Assembly (NCBI GenBank): GCA_941918925.1
Contig: OW799233.1
Span: 177,661,235-177,725,234, forward strand
Length of the DNA stretch: 64,000 bases
Direction of reading: 5' to 3'
Source of the DNA: Phyto melanocephala
Taxonomy: Eukaryota > Arthropoda > Insecta > Diptera > Rhinophoridae
A program made the translations under genes and the position numbers. This document shows, one piece after another, positions 11,208 to 24,635 of this stretch (positions are counted from its first letter, which is position 1; each line of letters starts with the position of its first letter). The notes beneath the pieces are model-generated. The model was not told the DNA's origin. It worked only from the letters and a program-made list of their open reading frames with translations, and did not search any database.

Positions 11208-12436
11208 AGGGGTGTCTCGAAATGCTTTTTTACATTTTTTACAGGGCACTACGCAAACAATTATTATTTAATTTATTTTTTTGTTCCACTCTGTGATAGT
11301 TATAAGTGTCAACAATACTTTGTTAATAAGTTTGTTCAAATTATTTAATCCGTATTTAAAATGTCGTCAAATAGAGAAAAAGCGAGAAAAAATATTGCGG
11401 ATATTTATAATGAAAATAAACAACTTTCTTACGCTGAAGTTGCGCGACGGGCAAAAGTGTTCAGACAGACTGCCCGTAACATTATTTTTAAATTCAAAAA
11501 AGACTTGTCTATTAAGCACAAGAAAGGTGGAGGGCCTCGTGGTTTTAGGAATCCTCAAATCGTTAAAAAGGTGAAGGCACTTTGGAAGCAAAATCCAAAC
11601 ATTTCCATTCGCGATATCGCACGAAAACTAAATATTTCGAAGTCGCTTGTAGAACGAATAAAGAAAAAAGAAAATTTAAGAACATTCAAAGTCAAGAAAG
11701 CTCCAAACCGAAACAAAAAAGGAACAAAAACGGCAAGAATAAGAGCAAGACAGTTGCTACGTCAAAAATTTAATAATTTTAATGGATGTATTTTAATGGA
11801 CGATGAAACCTATTGTAAGGCTGACTATTCAGAGCTTCCTGGTCAGGGTTTTTATGTTTCTAATAAAAGAGCTAATGTTTCCGATAAATTTAAGTATAAA
11901 AAGATTTCGAAATTCGCCACAAAATATATGTATGGCAAGCAATATGTACATGTGGAAAAACTTCAAAGGCAATCATTGTGAATCGTAAAATAAACCGCCA
12001 ATTTTATATTAATGAGTGCCTGAAAAAGCCTGTATTGCAATTATACAGAAGCCACAATATACATACCTCCACTGTTTTGGCCCGACTTGGCAAGTGGTAT
12101 GAGGCCAACAAAATAAATTTTGTACCGAAAAACATGCATCTACCTAATTGTCCAGAGCTAAGGCCTATTGAACGCTATTGGGCTATAATTAAGCAGTACC
12201 TAAGAACAAAGTTCAAAGCTTATGCAAATGTAAAAAAATTTTGATTTATTTGGAAAAAAGCGTGAAGAAAAAAGTGCGAAATTTTGCAAAAGAAAATAAA
12301 ATTTGAAACTTTGGTTTTTTGCATAATAAAGTTTAGAAATTTTTCTCCATGACGGCAATAAAATGTATTTTTTGTTTGAAAAAAACTAGATTTGGGAGAC
12401 ATTTTAAAATGTAAAAAAGCATTTCGAGACACCCCT
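11208..12436 (+). mobile_element. Tc1-like element with identical 31-base TIRs
   Basis: A 1229-base element flanked by TA (11206-11207 and 12437-12438). The terminal inverted repeats begin AGGGGTGTCTCGAAATGCTT and are identical over 31 bases, which suggests a recent or well-preserved insertion. The length is near full for a Tc1/mariner element. The single internal gene is frameshifted, so the copy is probably mobile only if transposase is supplied from elsewhere. A decayed relative follows directly at 12670-13240. Confidence 0.95.
11361..12244 (+). pseudogene. Tc1-like DDE transposase with frameshifts
   Basis: This codes a Tc1/mariner-superfamily transposase that would bind the flanking TIRs and cut at TA. 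The first frame (11361-11981, 206 residues) starts MSSNREKARKN. It has two helix-turn-helix segments at about residues 20-55 and 75-105, a basic linker at 105-135, and the first catalytic Asp in ILMDDETY (residues 147-148). Near 11930 the frame is lost; VWQAIC-like sequence continues one frame over. A second frame (to 12244) carries the C-terminal PNCPELRPIERYW with the catalytic Glu. The second Asp motif FWPDLAS is readable at about 12075-12095 only in yet another frame, and several residues after it seem deleted. So at least two shifts inactivate it. Confidence 0.9.
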
Positions 12437-12669
12437 TAGTAACGTTTGCGTGTTTTACCAAAAAAAATCGCTAAAAGGAGTGAGATTGAAAAAATCCTAA
12501 CACAGGTCTTGCCCGTATCTCGAAAGCAATTTTGTATTAAACTAATTGTCTTTGAAAATTATGTGGGTTATTATTTCTAATGGCAAACATGCTGATTTCT
12601 TGAATGGCGTACTAAAATTATTATAAATTTAAAAAAAAATCCGAATTGGTCCTAAAAACAAGTTGGTCT

Positions 12670-13240
12670 ACCTCCAACGGTTTTAGATAGTATCAGGAGA
12701 ATTTGACTATTATAGAAAACCTGGTTCGGGAAGAAAAAGATGTCTGCATGATATTGGGAAGACAAACAAATTGCAGATTATTGAAAAGAGCTCTAAGCAC
12801 ATCTGGTAGCAGCCCGGTCAGTCCAAAAAGTTGCAGACAGGAATGCTGCAAAAAATTTAGAATCCAAAATTGGGCAAGGAAGTTATAATCTTATTTCTTA
12901 AAAATATATTTATCTTGTATTAAGGAACTTGTATCTGGGTCAAAATTTTTATCTTGCTAATGCACGAAAAAATTTTAAAATTAAGTTAAAAGCCCAAGAG
13001 TATATAAAATTTTCTAAAAAATTCTTGGTATGGCCAGCTTTAGGCGCTTGCCTTAAAAGAAGCTAGTTATTTGTTACAATGAGCCTTATAAAAACCGTAA
13101 AATGCAGCAAAAAATGTTTGCAGAAAAGTCCTCTTTCTTTCAGAGCACAATGTGTCCACAAACTTAATGTAAAAAGCCTTTACCACCCTTTTTAAGCAAT
13201 GCCAATAAAGTCTTTCTAAGGTGTTGGCTTTGACTTAAAT
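12670..13240 (+). pseudogene. Decayed Tc1-like transposase relic
   Basis: Scattered frames resemble the transposase at 11361-12244: GSGRKRCLHDIGK (near 12730), SVQKVADRNAAKN (near 12820-12860), IKFSKKFLVWPA (near 13000-13035, matching the VWQA motif) and KCLQKSPLSFRAQ (near 13115-13150). There are many stops and no TIRs were found. It is an older relative of the adjacent element. Confidence 0.6.
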
Positions 13241-13244
13241 AAAA

Positions 13245-13330
13245 AATTCAAATGGATAGACAAATGGACGGACACTGTATCTTTGTCTCAAAAAGTGATT
13301 CTAAAACGATTTGTATATCAAAAGCTTGCC
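13245..13330 (+). repeat. GTCY-type tract remnant of a DINE-like element
   Basis: GATAGACAAATGGACGGACA followed by CTCAAAAAGTGATTCTAAA resembles the GACGGACA tract and downstream conserved block of dipteran DINE-1/mini-me-like repeats. It is short and isolated, so the call is tentative. Confidence 0.35.
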
Positions 13331-13334
13331 GCGG

Positions 13335-16300
13335 GCTCAAATCAAATTTTCTGTCCATAAAATTTTTTTGCGTAAAATATAAAAAAAAATTACTTGAATA
13401 AAAATCGATACTTACGTATATATGTATGTATATACTAGATTAATTTAATTTTTTTAATTTATTTAAATAGAAATTACTCATACCCCATGTAGTCCTGATT
13501 TTATTATTAAGACAAATGATGCTCATAAATACTTTACAACTTTCAATAGATGTTATTTACAGAAATACTAAATGTTTAATATTAATGCTAAAATTCATAA
13601 AAAGTTTATAGAATTTTATCTGCTTCATTTTATAGCAACATAAAAATGTAAATATTCTACAACTTTCATACCATAAATTCACACACAAAACACAGAACGA
13701 ACTTGAGAACTAAACTAGGAAAATATTTGTCCTTGAGAGAATACTTTCTTACACAAACATACACACATGCACAGCCACATACACTCGCATAGCTATGCAT
13801 AATTTCATTAACTAAATAAATAAAGTGTAGATTCATGTGAAACTCCTTCCATATTTATTAGTTTCCAAGCTACAATTATTTATAGAATTTTAAAAATTTG
13901 CAACAATTATTCAACTGTTATTAATTGAAGACGGAAGGAAGATAAGCGAAAGCGTATAACGGCAACAAGAAGTAACAATAAAAAAACATGCACACCCAGT
14001 TTAACTCATACAAAACTGAAAAGAAATATAAAAAGAACTTAATGAAGAGTATGAAAGATCCCTCATGCTACCAATGTTGCCTTAACAAAATACTATCTAC
14101 AACAATCAGCAACCACGAGCAAGTTAAAGCAGCAACTAGCTCATAAACAATAAAGTGTTGTATAGAAAAAGAAGTAGAGACAGCAGCAGATGGAGTCTTA
14201 CACACATACACAAGTACAGCAACAAGCAATTTGTAAATAAAACAAACAAACGTACAGCTATAAGGACATGTATCAAATGGTGTAAAATTTTAAATTTACT
14301 AGCTACAGTCTTATTGTCGATACATATGTTTGTATGTATGTATGTATGTTCAGTCATATGTACGTTGTATACAAATAAATATTTGTACCAGCATCCATTT
14401 GCAAGGATATTTCAGGATCTAACCCCTACACACAAAATATACACGTAGTACAATATAACTGCTATTAAAACGGGTGGTATACGAAGTGAATATTGAATAG
14501 GTGTGTGTGTGTGTGCGTAAAAGCTTGTACAGACATTACACAATAATATCAATTGCTACAAGAACAACAACAAAATAATGTTGATTTAATGAAAATTTAA
14601 TTTTTTAACACAAATTAACAACAGCCGCCGTCACAGTACGTAGTAACAGTCATGACAGTAACAACACAACGGGCTACCAAACAGCCAACGAAGTATAGTA
14701 AAAGCGCTAAAACAGTTGTCGTAATAAAAACCAAACACACACGTCCTTCCATACAAACCTCCTACCTGCCAACACTTTTATACAGATTCATTTATGTATT
14801 TATATTACATACAAATACATACATACATACATATATTTCAGTGAAAAATCAAACATACACAACCAGAGATAGCAAGGAATGGAGACCATAATTAACATCT
14901 TATAGCACCTGTTGGAAATAATTCTCAAAAAATTGAATTGTTGTCAATGAGACCATCATTTTTTGGTGCTAATTACGTAGACACGAACGTCAATAAAACT
15001 TTCAATAAGAGAAAAAGAAAAATTAAAGATTTCATGCGGTAGCATGTCAGTGTTATGCAGGTTAATGGCGGTTTTCTTTTGTGATACATAGTTTAGTAAA
15101 ACATGCGACTCTTGTTTATAAGCTAGAGACGAAGAAAGGCAAATCAGCATGAAATGAAAGTAAAAGTATACAATTTTAATAATTATTTTTTCTCCTTTGA
15201 TTATATATGTATGTATGTACGAGTTTTCATAATTAATCATCAAAACGTAGTCTGCCTAAATAAATCCCAGGATTGTCAGTTTTCAAACAATCTTGTGGTT
15301 TTTGTAAAATACAAATAAGAAACAGGAAGCACCCCAAATATAAATAATAATTAAAAAGTTAGGCAGTTTAAGGTCTTATATAAATAAAGTAGTTTTTACA
15401 TTATTACGCTACTTCTCGCATGCCGTCAATTCCGAACATGTCGCAACTCTTTTATTAAGGATTTAAAAACATTTTTTAATCTGCATCGTCTTTATAAATA
15501 TTTTTATCAAAGATCTTTGTAGTAGAAAACTATGACAGAATAGAAAAAAATAATATTTGCTCCTACTTTCTAAGATTTATATTTCTACAAGAGAGTAAAC
15601 AAGTTAAGGATGCATGTATCTTGTTATCACTGCCCCTTTACAACAAAGATCGTCACGCTATGTGCCCCAGGGACGAGCAGTTTTCATCATTTTTACGTAC
15701 CCAATACGACTGTTAACAAAACTCACTACAAAGGATGTAAGAAACTATAATTTTATTCAGTCATCTTATAAGTTTTATGTTTTATGCCAGATCATCAGTA
15801 GACCTTTAAACCCCCAGTGAAATGCATATAGATTAGCTTGAACCCAACAACCAACAAAACAAAAATTTTGAAAACTATTGGGAGAATATCCTGAATAATT
15901 AGTAAATTTTTTATATTCAGTACACTTTGAATATTTTTTCAGTATCGCATGTTTATATTAATATGTCAAAAGTAATATCGGAACAAATTTTCTTAACATG
16001 TTTAAACTTGCTTTCAATGTTTTACTTACATTTATGAACCATTTTTTTCATACAAAAATATTGTTCACGAAATTACTTCCAGTGCACACAAAATACGCTC
16101 ACTACTACACACATATTTCTCTTTCAGATTGAGACTGCGTTGTATGAATGTGTTTTCTTAAATCTTTGCAATCGATAAATAAATTGCAAGCATCGTTTTT
16201 GGTATCTTCCGGTAAAATTAAGTTTGAATGGGATATGCTTGTTTACAATGATCTTGGTAGCAACTACGGTTCTAAATCCAAGCATTAATTTGAATTAACA

Positions 16301-17100
16301 ACTATACGTCGCGGCCTAGTTAATAGACTGCCCACAACTAATAGACTGCACTTAAAATATTTAATGTAAACACTAGTCAGAGACCTTATTGCAGCCAATT
16401 AATTAATAAATGGTTGAAATTCGTCCGTTCGACAACATGACCATGACCTCATGAATGGCGTAAGCGTATGCCACCTGTAATGCAGTTTTATTTTTCAATC
16501 GAGGTCTTATATTTGTATTATAATGTTCATAAGATTTATGTAAGAATCATTATGTAACGAATCCATTATCTACTTATACACTCCACACATCTATCAATTT
16601 ATTGATAGTGTGATCAAGTGGCGTCATTCAGACGCTGACGATAAGGTAGTGACAATATAATCAAACTCGGTTACGTGACTTAATGGTATTAATTAAACCA
16701 CAGCACAAAACGATGCACAACTCAACAACGATTGACTGAAAGGAAACAGATTCAGTTCCAATATTTTTTTATAAATGTCGCTAAATATTATACGAGCGCA
16801 TGGCCGCTTTGGGAATAATAGAAATACTAACGAATTCTATTTAAAACAAGCTAAAGCAAAATACAGCACGATTTTTATCTTATCAATTGCTTCTTTCTTT
16901 GACGAAAATTTTGGTACCTCAGTATGAATTCACGTTTTACATTCAGTTCCATTTTTTTTTTTTTGTTCAAGCAAGTGACAACTCTAAAATTAGACAGATG
17001 TCATATATAAACATCTATTCCGATTATTAAGATTGGAGCGCTTTAAAAAACTTATTACAAAATTGGGAAAGTTATGCTGTGACCACGCGAAAACTTTGAA
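13335..17100. other. AT-rich non-coding stretch with microsatellites
   Basis: I see no gene. Microsatellites include TATG repeats near 14328-14348, a GT run near 14502-14514 and CATA repeats near 14815-14833. Small frames throughout show no domain. A short direct repeat AATAGACTGC occurs at about 16322 and 16340. Confidence 0.55.
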
Positions 17101-17800
17101 AAATTTTCAGTCGAGAAAGTGCACCTAATGTACACGAAGAGTGATAAAAATATGGAGAGTAAGACTCTAGTGTGTCAACGTACCGTTCGGTTTCTTAAAA
17201 ACATTGCTGTTGGAAACGAGAGTATCGCCGAAAATCCGAAAACATCAATTCGATATCTTTATATATCAAAAAAAAAAAAAAAAATTGTCGTCTTCTCCGA
17301 TAAAACGCATTCCAATATGCATGTCTTTATATATTTAACAAATTTTCTTTTTTTATTCTAAAACATCGTCATAGAATTCATCAGAAATAATTAAACCCTC
17401 AACGAGCAACTGTCTGGTGCAAATTATGATCAGGTGACGTTATTAAGCCTTCATTTTTTTGAGATGAGTTTTTATGAAATTTTGGAACAATTGTAGTGTT
17501 TCCTACGGCCCATTCACTAAATCTTATACGCGAACGATGATCATTAATATCCAAACAAAACTAATAATTAAAAACCGAGAACCGTCACAGAAAACAGTGC
17601 TGCTAATTGAAAAAATACACGATTTAACATATGTCGAGCTAGATGTATGTGCAGTTAAAACATGAGCTATTCCGTCGTAGTCCCAAACAATTGTGAAATT
17701 AATACTAATAAATCTCGGTTCTGTATCGCTCACCAAACTAAGTAAGTAATAGTGACATCTAATATTTACCCCCGGCAAAATAGCTCTTCGGAATTGCGTG
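17101..17800 (+). pseudogene. Degenerate mariner transposase relic
   Basis: Fragments in order on the plus strand: SIAENPKTSIRY (about 17220-17255, the conserved block after the first helix-turn-helix), KIVVFSDKTH (about 17280-17310, the first-Asp motif FSDEAH with E changed), and QRATVWCKL.SGDVIKPSFF (about 17403-17460). Stops and shifts abound. The sequence after 17500 is too decayed to align by eye. No TIRs were found. Confidence 0.6.
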
Positions 17801-19970
17801 TTTACAATTCATGAAAATTTATTTTACACTATTGAGGACTATTGTCACCTGTATCTGTTAGTTTAAAAAACATTAAAGCAATTATAACAGTTAGAACCAT
17901 TTTCTGTTATTTAACTGTTTATGGCCAATTAACAACATGTTTAAGAAGACATTCTTTTAAAAAGAAATTTGAACAAATTCATTTAAACTGACACATTAAT
18001 TTACACACACAAACACCTACGCAAACGAAAGAATTAAATATGTACTCAAATTCAAAATATTGCCAGTCCTTATTATCAACAACAAACACACGACAGACAG
18101 TAAAAACAAAATAAAACAAAAAGGAGAGAAATAAAACCAACAATTAAACACAATCAAGCATTCAGTTAGCCAAACAACAACAATAAACTGATGAGGTGTT
18201 AAAGTAGGTGTTTTTAAGGAGGTGTATTAATAGAAGGATGTAACATGTTTTGTTTCCTTTTTTGTTTTTTGTTTTAAAGATGCTGTTGCCACCGCTACTA
18301 ATACGACTGCTCTGCTCTTCGGTGATGAGAAGATGAATGGCTTGCAAGAAGTTTAAATGCTTTCAGTTCTTTATAACTCCATAAATTATTTGTTTGCTTT
18401 CTATACTTAATTTATTTATTTCTTTTTTTCATTGTTTATTCTTGAAAATCTAATTGTATTAAATACCATAAAGTCTTGTAAAGTAGATACAAATGATTTA
18501 AGAAAAAATTTCCTGAAGATTTCAAGACTATGGCAACGGTTTTTCTTTTAATACTTTTCTACTCAACTGACATTTAATGCAAAAAGCGTTTTAAGCGCTA
18601 GTAACAGTGGTGTCTTTATTAAAAAAACCAACAGAAGCAATGAAACCAAAAATGCGATTTTATAACGAGGGTTTAAGGATTAAAGGCATTTCAACACAAA
18701 ATTGACGAAACGAATACAAATGGTGGAACAATAGCAGAAGCAAAGAAAGAAAAACCCAAGTAACGAAAGGAAAACCAAATATAAACAAAAGCTAAAGAAA
18801 TGGTAAAAAAGAAAAAAAACAATATTAAATTAAGTAAAAGAAAAACCTTTAATGCTGTCAGTAGATATTTTACAGTTAGTTTTTCTTTTTTTCCTTCTGC
18901 ACTACAAATTTTTAAGAAAACACACAAGTGAAATTGTCGAAAGAACAAAGCAAACTGCTCGTTAACCAAAGTCAAGTTTTCGTAAAGCTACAATGAGTTA
19001 ACTTCTGGAAAAATAGAAGAGGACAGACAAATATCAAATGATATAAAACGTTTCAAGTCAAAATCATGAAGAAACAAAAAACAGGCAACAACAGTACGAA
19101 CAACTAAACAGGCAACCAGGGGTGGTGAAAGAAAAAATTATCTGCGAGTATAAATGATACTGCTTACTTTGACGCTAGATAAAGATGAAGCTGCTTGCTG
19201 CCTTCGTTGTTTGTTATTCCTGCTTTGACTATTAACTATTTACAACAAACACAAGCATATACTTGCCCATGCTATCCTTACAACAAGGTGTACGTGTAAG
19301 AGTCGAGACAAACGTGCAATAAATTTTTCAATGTCAGTCGAAAGATCCCACTCTCCAGCCTCGCACCAACACACACACAAATACTCTGTTAAACATCCAT
19401 ACGCACATACATTTATTAGTAATAAAACAAGTAGCTGAAAAAAAAACGCCTTAAATACTCTGAAATTATCAACCCCACACACATACACATACTACTCTGT
19501 TTGTAAACTTTTTCATTTGATGTTACAGTGCAAACTCGAGTCATTAAATTGTTTTAAAAGAACAAAAATAAAAGAAAATTGATAAATTTTATAAAATTAA
19601 AAACTAAGACAATTTGAATTTAACATTTAATGGAAATCAGCAATTAATTTCTTAAAATAATTCAATTACTGCCTGAGGCATTGCCTAGTCGGGTAAAGTA
19701 CCTTTAGATGGTGCGTTTTACGAGTAACGCCATAATGGATTTATTTTCATGCAGTTATCAAAAGTCAAAGATAAATGACAACAAGCTGAACATTAACCTG
19801 TGCTCTGAATGAGGAAATCCTTTGCTGCATTTACGAAATTTAGCAATATTTGTACAAAATGGTTTGAACTCAATCATCAATCGGTTGCAATTTATCGGTT
19901 CACTTTAAATGGGTGGTGATAAGCTCAGATCCAGGAGTAGTAAAAAAAAATATTTAGGACCTGAACCAAT
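17801..19970. other. AT-rich non-coding stretch, no gene seen
   Basis: Frames here are low-complexity or lack any domain. A CA-rich patch lies near 19365-19375. Confidence 0.55.
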
Positions 19971-19989
19971 CGATTGGCAATTACATAAT

Positions 19990-20720
19990 TTGATTGTCTG
20001 TTATCTGAGGTCGTTAAAAATATCCCACAAGAAAACGTCAAAGGCCGCAAAATAGCAGATTCGAGAATGGCCAACTGACGTCACCACGACGTTTAATAAC
20101 ACGACTACCGAAATTGTTTTACAAATGATCGATTGTTTGATGAGCTGTGTGACAAAGGTACGACATTCTGCTGAAACAAAAGATGAACCCAATTCCTATC
20201 TTCTATTCGATTCATTAAAAAAGTACATATTATCTCTCTAGCGATAGCAGTGGCTCTCCAGCAAAATTCATAACAAAACTGTCACCTCCTTTTCGATATT
20301 GGTGTATGGATTTAGTAATACCCAGATGCGGCATTTTGCCATTGGCATAACTACTAAGACGCAAATGCGCCTCGTCAAAAAAAAGTGAATTTTTTTAGCC
20401 AAATTCGATATCCGTTTGGAGCTTCTGAAATATACAAACTGAAAATCCGTAACGAAGTAAAAGAAAAATTCGAGATCTTTTTCTAAAATTATCATCACAC
20501 TGGTGCCTGATAGGCCGACTTTACGCTCCATACGACGACCACGAGTGTTTTTACTAGCAAATCAATTTCTGGAGTGCATACAGCACTCGGAGTAAATGCT
20601 TTAGTTCAGCCAAAACTACGTTTCAACAAACGCATGGTTTGGGCAACACTTTGGATATAATTTTTTAATATTTTCAAACGTTTTCTTAAGCGTACCGCGG
20701 TTAATTTCAATCTGAGGATA
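19990..20720 (-). pseudogene. Degenerate mariner transposase relic, minus strand
   Basis: Read on the minus strand, LSGTSVMIILEKDLEFF (about 20470-20515) matches the second helix-turn-helix block. FFDEAHLRLSSYANGK (about 20340-20385, a neighbouring frame) matches the first-Asp motif. VGHSRICYFAAFDVFLWD (20031-20075) matches the WPPRSCDLTPLDYFLWG block bearing the third Asp. Frameshifts separate these and the region between is decayed. Confidence 0.65.
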
Positions 20721-20949
20721 CTAAGTAATAGTCAATATTTTGAAACAAAAAAAATCTAAAAATATACTTTTAAAAGGCTCATAGAACTTGAAATTGTAAA
20801 AAAGAGAAGACAATTTTAATCAAAAAAATTGTTTAGTTCGAAAATCAATACATGAGATTAACATTTGAAAAGACATATTTCCATTGCAGTTGTCTTAATG
20901 CAACGTATTCTGAACGACCATTAATGCGCCAATTTACTTAGCATTGCTG

Positions 20950-21390
20950 GCGGGATGTCACGAATAACATGAAAACTGTTGGCGTCTAAGAAGTCAATTT
21001 TCGCCAAATTATCAGTTTAAGCTAGTGAAGTGGCGCGATAGGATCGATAATCGATATATGTCAAACCACACGTACATTTTTCGAAAACAACTTATCATGA
21101 AATTTTGATTTCAATTAGCCGATGGTGAAAACCACGTATCACCCAAAACAATGTGATTTCAATTTTAAAACAAACAATCCCGAATCATGGTGCGGTAGCG
21201 ATCTCTATTGATCGTAACGCAAGCTCCGGCTGCACTTTTAAAGAAACAAGGTCCGATGATGCTACCAGTGTGTAAGCTGCACTACCTAATGCATTTTTCT
21301 AAATATAATGGAGACGTAGGATCTTTTAGTTGATTTGCCTCACTTCACACGCATCGTCTCGAATAGATGACTGATTTAAAAATAAAATTT
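20950..21390 (-). pseudogene. Second minus-strand mariner fragment
   Basis: On the minus strand at about 21165-21260 a mosaic of frames reads like GxIGPxFFK...VTINRDRYRTMI, the block between the first and second catalytic Asp. It lies upstream of the 20.0-20.7 kb relic in transcription order, although this block should lie downstream of that relic's start. It is therefore a separate copy or a rearranged piece. Confidence 0.45.
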
Positions 21391-23092
21391 TAATAATTTG
21401 GTAGTTTATTTAAGAGTCAATCTATACACTATCATTTGCCAGATTACACTAATATCAAAAAAATTTTAAAACTGAGCGCAGTACAACAGCTTTGACTTTT
21501 ATAAGTTCTATTTGACTTAATAAAAAGGACCCATATTTAGAAAACCCGATAAACTTTCTAATCAGACATATTCTGCTTTTGGAGTAAACTTATTTGGAGT
21601 GTTGTTACTAACAATAACACTACAATGGCACTTTCATGTGATTTAATTCCACTCGGAATGCAGAACACAGGTGAATATATCGTGGTTATTTACGTTGTTG
21701 TGTAAATTACTAACAAGAATCATTCCTCCGTATTATAAGAAATAACCTTGAAACTTTCAATTTGATTTATTTATTTTTTAATACAAAAATGTACTACCAA
21801 AGTAATCGCCCAATGTCAGATGTACTAGTGGCAAATGTAAATCTAAAATTTTTAATTTTTTAAATCTCTTTTAAGTTAAAAATAATCGCCCCCTTAATTC
21901 TCACTATTTAAACAGAATTTTAAATTCTTGCATGTGTAAATGACATGATTTGAAAAAGGTAGTAGGCGAACATGTTCTATTATTATGTACATATGTATGT
22001 ATGTGTGTATAAAACAAGAATAGTTTTAATTTAACTTAAATGAAATACACATTTTAAGTAGCCCCACTAAAGTCGTAGTCAGTACATACTCTTACTCAGT
22101 GTAAAAATAACTGAAAAGCAATAAAACACAATTGCAACGTCAAGCGTTATTTTAAAACCAATAACGCCAGCCAATTAACTAAACACTACTGTCAAATATC
22201 AAATTTCCTCTTATAACAATAAGAACAAACAAACAAATAAATTCTTCACACAAATATATTATGCTTTAAAACAACAAACAACACAACAGCAATTAAGCAG
22301 GTAATTTAATATGAAAAGCCCTAAGCAAACACTCTACAGAAATTTTACTGCAAGAAACGAATGTCTTTAAAGAAATTTCAACATTTATCATTCGTTGTGA
22401 CGTGAAATATTTTTACAGCTTTTTCATTTACAGCCAGTAATTATTATTACTTGAATAGATACACTCACATACATTTGCATTACATTTTTAGACATTTTAT
22501 TATATAATCGCCTTAATTGTGTCTAAATCATCAGTATTATCGTCAGCATCAGTACCAACTGAGACTGGTATCTGAGCTATTTTTTCCTTACTTTTTTGTT
22601 GCTATCTTCAGCATGTGTTGGTTTTTTATTCCTTTTGGTCTTGTGCTAAACAACTGGCAACTGACTTTAACGATAAATTTGCAGTCTCCAGTGCATGTTT
22701 GTGAATATGTGTGTGTCTCACTGCAGCTGTGTTTTATGTGCAGCAAGCATCAGCTAGCCCCAACGACCTCATCGTCATCATCAGTATCATTTAAAAAAAA
22801 GAAGATTCTTGGTGATTCGAAAAATGTCTAGCAAAAGTTGAAAAGTTGGTATTCTCAATCTTCGCTGTAATCGCAAATCGTATATTTATAGCGATAATAA
22901 AGCATCTTGGTATGAAACATTGAGCGTAAATAGCGCATAGATAAAAATTAAAACAAAAACAAACAAAAATAAAGTGAGAAAATCAAACGAGCAATAAAGG
23001 GGAAAACTAAAAAAACGAGCAATGCAACACTCACATCGACACAGAGAAGTTCAAAATTACCCTGCAGATAAAGTAACTAGTCTGTGGTGAGA
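21391..23092. other. AT-rich non-coding stretch, no gene seen
   Basis: No gene or repeat family recognised. A TATG run lies near 21985-22003. The frame at 22517-22831 is serine/cysteine-rich without a domain I know. Confidence 0.5.
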
Positions 23093-23736
23093 TTTAAATT
23101 CAGCACAATCGCCCCATAACTTTCTGAGATATGAGCAACTAAACAGGACTGCCTCTGTTTCTTTCCATATTTTTAAAAAAAATTAAAATTTTTCGGCCAT
23201 AGAATAATTTATAGGTACCTTTGCTACTATTTGTAGATATAATATGCCTCTATGGATATTCGTGAAATATTTTGGATAAAGCGGGCTCTAATCGGTAAAG
23301 TTATAGGCAAAATTTTTTTATATATATTCCAAAAATTTACAAACGAAAATCAATTTTTTCCAGCTTCTAGACAACCCAGAGAGTCAATATTGGTATCATC
23401 TAAAAGGACTTGACTATCGCAATATAAACACTATAAAAAAATTAAAATTCATGTTGGCCGCCACTACAAAATGGCGGACAATAAATATATATATTGGTCA
23501 AATCTGGTATTTTAAAATGTAACTTCTTGAACCCCCTCAATATTGGTATCAAATGAAAGGGCTTGGCTAGTAGAATACAGTTAACTACGTAAAAATTCAA
23601 AATCAAGGATGGCGTCGGAAAAAATGTCATATAACATGAAATAAAGGTTAAGCTAGGATGTGGAATTATACCTCTGTACATGATGGTGAAGGGGATTATC
23701 AGATGCGGCACGGCCGAATTTAGCACTCTTACTTGT
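23093..23736 (-). mobile_element. DINE-like element, minisatellite-bearing copy
   Basis: Starts with the block TTCAGCACAATCGCCCCATA shared with copies at 36459 and 54375, and ends with the shared terminus GGCACGGCCGAATTTAGCAC then TTACTTGT. The interior holds about two diverged units of roughly 150 bases with CAATATTGGTATCA-like, AAAGGGCTTGGCTA-like and AATCAAGGATGGCG-like blocks. The end near 23700-23720 has the GGCACGGCCG palindromic core. No protein is coded. Confidence 0.7.
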
Positions 23737-24635
23737 TTTTAATAATATATTTAAATTATATAAATTTTAACTTTTGCTAACGTTTCGTTAAAAGTATTTA
23801 AACGATTTCCCACAAACGTAACAAATTAAAAATGTATTTGCAGGGTATACAAACACACACATGCAACCCAGAAGTGAGCGCGTTTAAAAAGACGTGCGAT
23901 TTTACGAATGCGATATTTAATTCATTTGAATGTCGTATGTGTAAATGTGTTTATGTGGCGTTAAGACAACGTGGGTCAGACACCGTACACGTGTTATAGT
24001 CTTATAAAAAGTCTAGGTTAAACAAAATTTTAATAAATTACCAAACTGTTTTATGAATACGAGTACATCCCTGTTAATAGAATATATAATTATCGCAAAA
24101 TTCTTTTAAAATCATTTATAAATCGAAAATTTATCAACATTTTTGATTTATAAGCTTTGAAAAGAACTGCCAATATTTTTATTATTATTATTTAAGTATT
24201 CTATTATTAAATTTCCTAAAACATTTCTAAATTAAATTACATTGTCATCATTTAAGAATCTTGAAAAACTATTCCGATATTAGCCGAGTGGAATGCAATT
24301 TCGAAACAGTAAATTTAATATATAAAGTTCAAATAAAATATTAATAAATAATTATAGCACGCATGGCACGGTGTTTATGACCTTAAAGAATTCATTGTTC
24401 AGAGTCTATCACCTAGATAAAGTTTTAAAAATTCAAATCAAAAAAAAACAACTTTGCTTTCAATAATTCCAGTCAAAGGATAGATATTGTATACTGACTT
24501 GTAGCTTCGCTATAAGCTCGCACTCCTAAATCATTAAAATAAATTTTTAATTTTTTATGAAAAAAACTTGTCTAAATATATATTTTAAACATGAAACTCT
24601 CTAGAAGTTTCTCGAAATTTTAAGGCTTAACAAAA
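23737..24635. other. AT-rich spacer, no gene seen
   Basis: No gene or repeat recognised. Confidence 0.5.

Noticed and set aside
22517..22831. 104-residue open frame
   Set aside because: Composition is hydrophobic/Ser-rich without a recognisable domain, and it is flanked by simple-repeat-like sequence; chance is more likely.
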